Part shown: positions 10,998 through 20,591 of the stretch, piece by piece
Layout: the number at the start of each line of letters is the position of its first letter
How positions within the stretch are numbered: the first letter of the stretch is position 1
NCBI GenBank assembly: GCA_946902985.2
Contig: OX336389.2
Span: 1,287,978,792-1,288,042,791, forward strand
Length of the DNA: 64,000 bases
Direction of reading: 5' to 3'
Source: Meconema thalassinum
Taxonomy: Eukaryota; Arthropoda; Insecta; Orthoptera; Tettigoniidae
Program-made: the position numbers and the translations under genes
The notes under the pieces: generated by a model
Database searches by the model: none
What the model was told of the DNA's origin: nothing
The model's input: only the letters and a program-made list of their open reading frames with translations

Positions 10998-11116
10998 TCC
11001 TCATGGAATGGCTTCAACGGACCAGAGGATTCAGTACATTCCATTTGCATTTGATATAATGAAGATATTGCCCAAGTGTCAGCAAGCAGAGCAACTATAT
11101 TCCATGTATATTCAAG
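10998..11116 (+). CDS. Szt2: SZT2 homologue, exon 2 of 4 visible
   Basis: Acceptor TTTCAAATTTCTAG ends at 10997 and donor AAG|GTGAGT starts at 11117. The first base completes the Ser codon split with the previous exon (AG|T), and one base (G) is left over at the end. The peptide IQYIPFAFDIMKILPKCQQA lines up with human SZT2 [20 protein letters not shown], the strongest single match in the window. It is followed by EQLYSMYIQ. The upstream intron (9814-10997, 1,184 bp) holds the palindrome. The downstream intron is 33,527 bp (11117-44643). Confidence 0.92.
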
Positions 11117-11960
11117 GTGAGTTTGTTAGGATGTTAACTTATACATGGAATGCAAGCCACAAATATGAATTAAACTTATAACCAATAATGACTATACTTG
11201 GACTTATGTTCGTTCAATAAAGAGTAATGGAGCATGAATCATATTCTCATTACAATACATGAAACAAACAAACAAACAAAATCCCTGAGAAAAAGAACCA
11301 GTGATAATAATTACCTTCAATTACTGTACATTCATATATTAAATGAAACAACAACAACAACCAACCTATTCTAGGAAAGCCTATTTTGTGACACATTCAG
11401 GCAAGCTAGTGGGCCTAACTGCGATATCCGTTCACCATATTAGCAACAAGCTTGTTCTTCTGAAGATGGATTGCTCTTGTTGTTTTGTCACCAAACTAAA
11501 TAAAAACCTGCAATGACTTGAATTGCTTCAATCCCATCGTGGCTCTGAATATTGTAGTTCCATACATGTTGTTCCACAAAACATCATGCTTGGTATGGTT
11601 TATTTTCAGATGGCCAGCAGTGAGAAAAATACCAATAAAAGCTTGCAGTTCAATAGTATAACATACCTTTCAGTTTTTGTTATAACCTTTCAGTGCATAA
11701 GTGTGCTCTGTCTCTGGATTGTGTGTTTGAGTCTTCAGTCTTTTGACTGGTTTGATGCAGCCCTCCAAGCCTCCCTGTCCTGAGCTAATTGTTTCATCTC
11801 TACATAGCTACCACGCTTAACATCCAAGGCAATCTGTTTAACATATTCTAACCTTGGTCTACCCCTACAGTTCTTGTCCTCGACCCTTCCTTACATAACT
11901 AAGTTTGCTATTCCTGGGTGTCTTAGTGTGTGTGTGTCCTATCAACCTATCTCTTCTCTT

Positions 11961-12261
11961 CATTTTTCCTTTTGGGACGGATCCTCTCCTCTTTCACTTT
12001 TCTGTCTGCCTTTCATGGCTCTATTTCCTTCCAAGTCCCTCAATCCTTATTCTTCGAGGGTTGATGGCATTTCTTTTCCCTGTCTTTATTTCCCTTGTTT
12101 GTCTTTTGTTTCCATTTCTTCTAGTTTGTACATCGGTAGTTAGTTTTTAGTTGTAAGTTTGTAGTTAGATTTACTTATAGGTTCATTTTCACTATAACCC
12201 AAACCATTAGGGGCCGATAACCTAGATGTTAGACCCCTTGAAACAACAATTATCATCATCA
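11961..12261 (+). mobile_element. hairpin-tailed retroposon, longer copy (301 bp)
   Basis: It is flanked by a 9-bp direct repeat TCTTCTCTT (11952-11960 and 12262-12270) inside the minus-strand LINE. It ends with a stem-loop (GGGGCC at about 12211, inner TAAC/GTTA stem, GACCCC), then CAACAATTATCATCATCATC. No clear tRNA A/B boxes were found in its 5' part, which is pyrimidine-rich and then GTAGTTAG-repetitive. The same stem-loop and tail occur alone at 49768-49822 and 56595-56652. Confidence 0.75.
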
Positions 12262-12670
12262 TCTTCTCTTTATTGGCAATCGCCAGAAACATCTCTCTTC
12301 TCCCACTCGTCATAATACCTCTTCATTTGTTACTCTATGTACTCATCGGACCTACATCTCCTGTAATACCGCATTTCAAATGCTTATATTCTCCTCTTTC
12401 CTACTACACCATCAGTCCAAGTATCATTCCACAGAGTGACACGCTCCAGACAAAGGTTTTTAAAAATCACTTTCTAATACCTAAATCTATATTTGATGTC
12501 AACAGATTTCTTTTTTGTAGAAATGCTTTCCTTACCCATCGCCGTCTGTTATGCTCTAACGCCTCCCCACTTCACTCCAAACAGCGAACATGCAGGAGTA
12601 CTAAAATTCTCCACCACTTACCTCGCAGCTCTAGCAGGTTGATACTCCAGTCACTCGTATCTGTTGTCAT

Positions 12671-15555
12671 CTAAACTCGATGAATCTTCCGACTTGTTGG
12701 CTTTGTGTTCAGGTATTTAGCATGTTCAAATCGCTCTGTCATTTCACACGTGATCTTATCAAGAAATGCTGGTATTGCAATTTTACAAATCAATTTACTT
12801 AGCATTTCGTTGTGGCCGCTGTCAGACGATGATTCGCACATCATCAATAATATCATCATAATATCTCTAATAATCATCAAGGGGGACTTACTCAAAGCAG
12901 GCAGAGCAATTGCAGTCACGTGTTCACATATTTGGGGGGACATAAACTTTGCAACAGCACACACAAACTGAAAAATTGTTGTCATAATCCATACTAGTTG
13001 TTCACTTGGATAATGCAGCTTATCAGAAGTGTCCCTCTTGTAAATTAAATCCGTCACTGGGGAGCTAAATTTCCTTCTTCCAACCAGCTGATAACATAAT
13101 TCACACTGAATTTCCTTTTGGACTTGTTGCACTATAAATCCTCCCATGTACGTCATTGATGCTTGTTCCATTGTGACAAATCCAAGACCTGAAATTTTAT
13201 GTAATTAATTAATAAATGCGTTCAAATTATGATTTAATATAATAAATACTGTAAAATTTCGACTTACGTGGTGGTTCACTGAGTTTGTTTAATATACTCT
13301 TGACTGAATCAGGAATAGATGTCTGCTCTATCTCAGGTCTCTGCAGGTCCTTACTGGATATAACCATTAGGCCTTCCTTGTTTCTTCGTGTACGGGATGA
13401 GAGGGAATAAAAGCCTGTTTTCAATATTTGGTTCAAGCTGAATATTACAGCCCTACAAACTAGCATGTCATTGCTACCCGAGATATGTATCAATTTGCTA
13501 AAAAAGTTCTCTATGGAGTCACTGTTGAATGCCGGTGTCAGTACGAAATGAAATCCAGAAGACAGAAGATAACGTATACACAGAACAGTCGAAGAAGTAG
13601 TCAGTAGAATAGCTTCATAAGTTTCTTTACTAAAAAATCCCATGGCTTTTTCATGACTCGATTCCTTGATCTTTGCTAGATACGACGGAAATTCCTCTTC
13701 TAACCATAATAGTCTCTCGTCGCTCATGTCGAAGAAATGCATTTTATCATGATACTGAGTAAGGTTTGTTGTACTACTTACATCGTGAATTCCAAACAAT
13801 TTCTTAATTACTTTAAAAAAAGTAATAGTTGCACTGCAGTTCTGAAAGGCTTGTGCTTTAAAATGAGAAGAACTGTCCTTCTGGCATTCCAAAGCAGTTA
13901 TGACTTCCGTAGAAAATACTTCTTGTGCCCTTTTTATGTTCTTTTTCTGAAAGTTGGTCGGTGCAACCTTCTTTCTTGTAAGGAAGGGGATGGGTTCTTT
14001 CTTGTAAGGAAGGGGATGGGTTTGATTATTTCCATAGACTGCAGTTTATATAAATTTTCTAAATACTCTCCAGTTATTTCGTCATGTCCATATGTCATGG
14101 TCTTTTCTAGGAGACTGTTTCTTACATTCTCTACAATGTGGCACTGATCGAAAGCCAGAAATAAAGGCCTGTTTTGATTTTCAGGATGGCATATCTGTGG
14201 CTTTATTTCTTTTCCACTCGACAGTTTTCTCATCATATTTACATTAGTTCTATGATTGTCAGTAACTAATCTTAAAATCACAAAGCCACAAGTTTGCACC
14301 TCTTTTATTACTGATAGAGTTAAGAGTGTAAAGTTCCAATCCCGAAAGTCTTTTAGAAAAGAAATATGCCACAGGAATTCTGTAAGTGGTAGATAAGCCA
14401 CATATCAGGAAGCACAGTAAGTTGTTTGCAAGAACCGTCCGATTTTCTTTTGCATTTGACGGGTTGGAACGGTTTTCACTCCTGAGAGCGTCGGCAGGAA
14501 TAGAGGTGTCCTGGCGACTGAAAAGTGTGTCGAGTTTCTCGTCGTACTGCAATTGCTGCTTGATTGACATCTCATCAATAATTAGAGAGCACAATTTTTT
14601 CGACTTCGTTCAGCCTTTCAGACTCTAGCAGAAGCCTGTTTTTCACTAAATCTGTTACTTCTGTTTCACATGAAGTGTCCCCATATGTAACGGCTCAGTG
14701 TGCTCTTCGATGGTAATTTAAATAAATTAATTCTGGCGAAATTGTAACCCTTAGGTGAAATGAATTCCCATATTACACATTGCTTTACTGAATCTTCTGT
14801 CCATCTGGGTGATTTCTTGTTATAGTTTACAATTTGCTCTAAAATGAATGAACATTTGGAATAGGAAGGGTCACGCTCGTTAATATTTAGTATAGATTTT
14901 AAAGATGCATGGTATTGATTATCATATTGGTGTAGTTGTTTCTTTTTGGATTCTAGTTCCATTTCAATTTTTTTATTTTGTTATTGGCATGCCACAGTTT
15001 TGCTCTAAGTAAAGAAAATGTCTTCCAGCCTCAACGAATTTATTACGTGCGTGACTATCTGTCTGAACTTCTACAGACTTGTTACTATGACCTCGCAATC
15101 CAGAAACTTGGTCATTGTAAGGAATATCAACTGATTCAACTCCCTTGGTTAAATAGGCCACGTTGGCTACGGGCGTGACATCATTACCATCGTGAAAATT
15201 TCCCACGGTATCGTCATCTCACTTTGTTTTCTTGCCATGGTTTCCGTCATGTTTCATGAGTTTTCTTCTCTCTAATATTGGTTTCGGTACTTTATGTTCA
15301 GGATAATCTTCGAATACCGTGGGGAAGACACTGTCCTTCAGTTTCTTTATTTTCAGCCCTGGGCGATAATTAGACTCAAGAAAATGCCACCCACATACGT
15401 GAGAAGTTCTTGACTCAAAATTTGGTAAAAAATGTTCTCGAGAAATATTTTTAAGCCATTTCTGTCTTAATTCTGCATCACACGGGAATTCATGAAACTA
15501 AATGCCTTTTACTTTCCCGCTCTTATTCTTGCAGTATGGAACACAGCAGTATACC
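12671..15555 (-). pseudogene. THAP9/P-like transposase, spliced and broken
   Basis: The minus strand starts at about 15555 with a THAP zinc finger: MVYCCVPYCKNKSG, an in-frame TAG, then FHEFPCDAELRQKW, and CGWHF. The catalytic core shows LIIDEMSIKQQLQYD at about 14590, LVTDNHRTNVNMM at about 14235, and FDQCHIVENVRNSL at about 14130. The C-terminal part includes HISGSNDM and GGFIVQQ. A 79-bp intron (13189-13267) has GTAAGT and TTTCAG borders, and its phase joins the two frames (C|GT, Arg). Lesions are the TAG, a shift near 14300, and a 26-bp tandem duplication at 13969-14020. Confidence 0.88.
13969..14020. repeat. 26-bp tandem duplication that breaks the transposase frame
   Basis: Units 13969-13994 and 13995-14020 are identical and start TTCTTTCTTGTAAGG. 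Because 26 is not a multiple of three, the P-like frame ends soon after the second unit. Reading through a single unit restores homology (PFLTRKKVAPTNFQ) to the next frame upstream of 13892. Confidence 0.95.
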
Positions 15556-16291
15556 ATCGTGGCTAACAATCATCTACAACAATTAAAAGTATTACTTCTC
15601 TTCGACATGATTATCAACTATCACAATACAGAATACCGATTCATGTTCTAGAGACTATACATAACAAGATATTACGTCGGCACAACATAAGATTGGTATT
15701 TAAATTAAATAAACATACCTGTCTGTATATTCCATAGGCATGACAAAATTATGGAGTCGTAGTGAAAATGCTGTAACTACCGGTACTGTAAGTAATATAA
15801 AATCTCAACTCATAGTGAACTCCACTGCACTTCTCACATTACACAACTCATGTGACAAATAACAAAGGCATTAAAATTAGAGAGCTAAGCGGAATATTGC
15901 GCGCTTGGACAGGCTCGCAATCAGTTCAACCTAGCAGCGCTCTTGTCGGGAAGATCGTCAAGTAGGCGATGTTCATTGCTTAGCACGCAACTCGCGCTGA
16001 ATGGGAAGGCGTTAGAGCATAGCAGACGGCGATGCCTTACCTGAGCCAGCCTGCTTCACCCATCACTGGTTATTTTGCTTCCTAAGTTGCAGAAGCTTCC
16101 TACTTCTTTTAGGGGTTTCTGATTTCTTTCAGCTGTGTTCCATTATCTTTATTTTACATTTATTGATTTTTATCATGAATTCTTTCCTCAAGACTGATCC
16201 ATACCATTTAAAAGCTTACTCAAATCATCTGAATCTGTTAAGATGACAATGTCATCAGCAAATCTCAGAGTTGAAATAAATTCTCCTTGAA

Positions 16292-16483
16292 GGAAGGAAG
16301 CTTTTAGTTTTACGTGACCGTTAATAATGCGATCATGAGCCACAGGACCTCCTTTTTACTTGGAATCTGAACCACAGGACATGCCATTTCACTTCGAAAA
16401 TCTCACATGCATTGACCAGGAATCGAACCCAGTCCACCTTGGTGAGAGGCCAACAGCTTGACCGCTGTGCCACCACGCCCCCA
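16292..16483 (-). mobile_element. tRNA-derived SINE, family S1, copy 1
   Basis: The minus strand begins GGGGGCGTGGTGGC, has an A-box-like segment (TGGCACAGCGG) and a B box (GGGTTCGATTCC), then a non-tRNA body with a GTGAGATTTTCGAAGTG block. It is flanked by a 14-bp duplication AAATTCTCCTTGAA (16278-16291 and 16484-16497) and splits a LINE RT frame. A second copy is at 63647-63837. Confidence 0.92.
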
Positions 16484-17843
16484 AAATTCTCCTTGAACCT
16501 TTACTCTTACTTTAGATTTTGTCCAATTTTCTTCATTGCTTGTTCAATGTATAGATTGAAAAGAATGGGTGATAAGTTGCAGCCTTGCCTTACATCTCTC
16601 TGAATACCAGCTTCTGCCGTCTGGTTCCTGTATGGATTGAAGATCACCCTCTTATCCCTTTACTTAATTCCAATCCTTTTCAAAATGTCAAACAACTTAC
16701 TCCAATGAACGTTATCAAAAGCCTTATCTAAAGTCTACAAATGCCATGAACGTTCTCTTATCTTTCCTTATTCTAGCTTCCAAGATCAGCCTAAGACTTA
16801 ATACAGCTTTCCTTGTTCCTATGTTTCACCTGAAACCAAATTGGTTTTCACCCAACTCAGTTTCTATCTGTCTTTTCATCCTCTTGTAAATTATTCTATT
16901 CAGGATCTATGAAGCATGAGTGATCAAGCTGATTGTGCGGTAATCTTCACATCTGTCAGCTCCTGCTTTCTTTGGTATAAGGATGATAACATTCTTCTTT
17001 AAATCAGAGGGTACCTCACCTGTCTCATAAATCCTACATACCAAGTGTAATAACCCTATCAGATCTTTATCATCTATGCAACGTAGCAACTCGATCGGTG
17101 TATAATTTATGTCTGATGTTTTGTTGCTGCTTAAGTCTTTTAGTGTTCTATCAAATTCTGATCTCAATATTAAATCTCTATTTTCATCCCCAATAAACAA
17201 ATTCATGGAATTTCGATCCTGGCATAACAATAAATCCTATAACAGAGTCAAAGGTATCGGCAATTGGGTCCAGTAAATCCTTGTTGACCGTATGAGGGTT
17301 AACCATGGAGCAGTTGGGCCTCTTACCAGGACATGAGTCGGGTGCGACATTTGGTGCCTCTAATCAGAAATCTGTTAAATAGACTTAGTAGTTGAGGGAA
17401 GAAATTTTAACATAAATGAAAATTCATATTTGTATATAAGTTTATTTAAATAAGTAACAAGTATAGGCTACATCTGAATATTAAAAAGAAAATAATATAC
17501 AGCACATAGGTAATCAATACGTGTCAGTTAGTATGAATTGTGTCTATGAAAAGGAAACATACATTAATATCGCAAGCATATGGACAATGTACATGGTGTT
17601 TGAGCATTGCACATTAAAAATAAAATGAAACAAAGTAGTGTATCTAAGTCCGATCAGGTATATTTCAATACGGTCAAAAATACACATTAAAACAACAAAG
17701 AAAATTCTATTCAAATTAGGAATGCAAAGAAATAAAATATGAAGCCAGAGAGTAAATATGAAAATATTCAAAGGGTATGTTGCAAATTTGGAACCTTTGA
17801 ACATTGGAACCTTTATTCTACATTTTCTTCATCTTCATCTTAA

Positions 17844-18457
17844 CCTTTCCCGAGCGAAATACGGATATATCCGGAGCGTACTTTTCAGCCGTGAGCGGAA
17901 AACGGATATATCCGGAAAATTCTTACATTTAAATCTGGCGCCGTTTTCAGCCAAAATAGTTAAAGCTAAACCCAGGAGATGGCACCACTATGCAGACACA
18001 TGTTTGATAGTCAATTACATCACCCCTAGAGACTCCTTGACTTCACAAATACCCGCAGACTGGTGTTGCTTCAGATGAACGCACATGGAACGCACGTGTC
18101 GTATTATGTAGTTGGTAAAATGAGTGTATTTTTGTAGTGTTTATTTGGTGATGTGAGCATAATTTCACGGAAATGGCTATGGAATGATGAAGATATAGTG
18201 TCTGCTTTGGATTTGAGTGATGGTTTGAAGTGTTTCCACACTGAATTATTAATAAAATAATAATTATTAATTAATTAATAACTATAATGAATTAACTTTA
18301 CAACCTTCAGATGCTACTCAAACTTGAATTATCAACAGGTATACAAAATATATGTGAGTTCTAATTAAATTTAGTGCATGAAAAATACAATCTACATGTT
18401 CTGAATTTTTGAAAAAATAATCCGCTCAGAACCATAAAAACGTCCGCTCGGGAAGGG
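17844..18457. mobile_element. piggyBac-like MITE with TTAA target duplication
   Basis: TTAA occurs at 17840-17843 and 18458-18461. Inward, the left end reads CCTTTCCCGAGCG and the right end, inverted, reads CCCTTCCCGAGCG. Subterminal GGATATATCCG palindromes at about 17870 and 17905 repeat within the left end. The 614-bp interior has no coding frame. TTAA duplications with short C-rich ends are typical of piggyBac, and Kolobok also uses TTAA. Confidence 0.8.
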
Positions 18458-18483
18458 TTAACTTCGGCAACGTGGCAACAAAT

Positions 18484-19260
18484 GTTTCTTTCATATTGTC
18501 TTTACACGCAAAATCCCAGCACTGATAGCAGAGGACAGTGGTTCTGTTATTCTTGTGTACAGAACATTAGTTGCCCGGATTGAGGCAGAAGTTTGTTTCC
18601 CCTCACCTCCTCTGTATCTTGATAGGAAGATTTGCATGTCACGAGGTAGGTTCTTCAACTTTACTCTGTTTCTCAGATGTTCTTCCATCAGGCATTCTCG
18701 TTACACTTCTTCATTAGTTATGTCATTGTCATAGAGTTTCTTTTCGAAGTTGACTGGTTCCTCCTCCTCCTCCTCCTCCTCCTCCGAGCACTTTGCTAAA
18801 ATGTCTTGAACAATACGCTCAAACTTTTCACTGTCACTGACATTGATTCTTCATTCAGGATTCATGTTTGCCATGAAAAGATTAAAATGTCAATTTAGAA
18901 CACAAACTGAAATAATTAACAACGTTTTACTAAAACAGAAAGAAGGATATAATTTGCTATAATCATTCAATATGATGAACGTAATTGAGAGTTCCAAAAG
19001 TTTTTACTTAATTTGTCAGTCGTGCTAGCAACGTAGTGCCACCTTCTTTCTCAAGACATGGTAGCGATTGACTGGTGGGTTGGAACCAACGAACCAGGAG
19101 TTTGTCCTAGCGGAGACATGTCTTTCTAGAAATACAGTCACGAGGTAGGTTCTTCAACTTTACTCTGTTTCTCAGATGTTCTTCCATCAGGTATTCTCGT
19201 TACACTTCTTCATTAGTTATGTCATCGTCATAGAGTTCCTTTTCAAAGTCGACTTCCAGC
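18484..19260 (-). other. unidentified coding remnant with internal 116-bp direct repeat
   Basis: A segment at about 18636-18751 is repeated at 19138-19253 with only a few differences. On the minus strand the first copy encodes EEHLRNRVKLKNLPRDMQIF, preceded by a run of about ten Glu codons from a CCT repeat at about 18757-18784, and a possible start (MNPE) near 18865. I do not recognise the protein. It lies directly beside the TTAA MITE and may be the remains of the element it inserted into. Confidence 0.45.
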
Positions 19261-19989
19261 ACTTCCAGCCGATAACGACCCCAATGTTCAAGAAAATTCA
19301 CCTCTGAGGCATAAAATGCTGCTACACGACTGCCTCAGTGTTAAAGAAAGAGAATATTATATATTATCATATCCATTCAAAGTAGCTTATGCTTATAGAT
19401 AGTTGCTGATCCTAGAAAGGGATACACAAATAGTGCAACCCTGTGTACTAGTCCATAGACATTTCCTACTATAGACTTTTTTATTTGCTGTGCTCAGAAT
19501 CCAAGTGAAACCATTAAACCCTTCATGCAGTCGGCGGCGGCGGCGGCGGCGGATTCGGAAAGAATGGGGCCATATTAGCTCAGGAATCTTTTGGGGTAAG
19601 CAGTTCATGAGTTTGGCAGCCATCAACCTATGGAGGTGTATCCTAGAGTTAAGCTCCAGTTGTGCCTTATGACAGGAAGGGAATACCATAGGTGTGCTTG
19701 ATCCTCGAGCACAAGAAGTCAGAATTGGAAGAGTCCTAGAAATACACTAGAGACACTGTAATATACCGGTAGTCTTGAATCAGAAGAGAAGTATAGTTGA
19801 TTAAGGTAGATCAAACAAGAATTATGGAAATTAGGAACCCAAAACAAGTGAATACTACACTAGAATCAGCTCAGGCTATTCACATCACAATTGTTGTGGA
19901 TGGGGATGATATCTGTGTCAGTAGTTCACTTCTATTACTCCACCATATACTGTGCTTTGAAACTGGAGCTAGTAACTTGTTTATTCTCC

Positions 19990-20576
19990 CTGCCCACATT
20001 GTACAGTAGTCATCATGGTCATCGGCTTTAACTCGAATCCGAGTATAAATCTTCTTCCTTCAGTCCAGTTTGTGGATGTGTTTACGGTGCCTAAAGAGTC
20101 CAATCCTGGCATGGAACAAGCGTCCACACAAGTCACATAGTATTGCTGGAGGAGGACGTGAAGGTTGTGCCAAGACTTTAGTCTTATTGACATTTATGGT
20201 AAGACCAAAGGGATCACATACACTTTTGTAACAATTAACTAACTCTTGCAGCTCTTCTGGTGTGAGAGTTGGCGACGCAGCATCATCTGCACACATTATG
20301 TTAGTAACCTTAGTAACCTGAGTTTTTCTCAAGGAGCAGAGACGAGTTATGTTGAAAAGCCCTCCATCAAAACGATATTTGACCTCCACACCTGGGATGT
20401 TTGTGGGTGAATCGTAAAGCATTGCAGCCAAGTACAGCGCGAAAAGTATTGGAGCCAGTACACATCCTTGTCTCAGTCCATGGGTAATAGGAAATTCAGC
20501 CACAATTTCATTTTGAAGTCTTACTGAATAGTTCTTACTGCCCCTCAAGTCATTTCTAAGATTCCATATATTCCTA
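19990..20576 (-). pseudogene. LINE reverse transcriptase fragment with C2H2 finger
   Basis: The 162-codon frame at 20060-20548 carries an RT palm: ITHGLRQGCVLAPILFALYL, FDGGLFNITRL, and IMCADDAASPTLTPEEL with the ADD catalytic motif. The FGLTINVNKTKVL segment follows, then LCDLCGRLFHARIGLFRHRKH, a C2H2 zinc finger at the C-terminus. Fingers and endonuclease are missing. The RTE-like insertion at 20592 lies just upstream, so part of the missing region may predate it. The clade is not certain from this fragment. Confidence 0.85.
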
Positions 20577-20591
20577 AGTCAGGTTCTAACT

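Larger units (their letters stand above)
12537..16034 (-). mobile_element. P-element/THAP9-type DNA transposon
   Basis: Terminal inverted repeats of about 31-32 bp start CATCGCCGTCTG at both ends (left 12537, right ending 16034) with two mismatches. They are flanked by CCTTACC (12530-12536 and 16035-16041), with an eighth base C or T. A roughly 31-bp TIR and a 7-8 bp target duplication match the P superfamily. The element sits inside the minus-strand LINE, whose sequence continues on both sides. It is about 3.5 kb with a single decayed transposase. Confidence 0.9.
11725..17240 (-). mobile_element. LINE with RT, interrupted three times
   Basis: Reading the minus strand, the RT fingers are at 17230-16907 (DLKKNVIILIPKKAG). 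The palm follows, frameshifted, through 16500 with FGFR, AFVDFR, FDNVHW and VRQGCNLSPILFNLYIEQAM. A SINE then cuts it at 16292-16483, after which the FADDIVILTDS motif appears (about 16250). A P-type transposon cuts it at 12537-16034 and a retroposon at 11961-12261. The C-terminus is at about 11890-11730 (GRPRLEYVKQIALDVK, then EMKQLAQDREAWRAA). All joins are continuous once inserts are removed. Stops and shifts show a dead copy. Confidence 0.88.
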
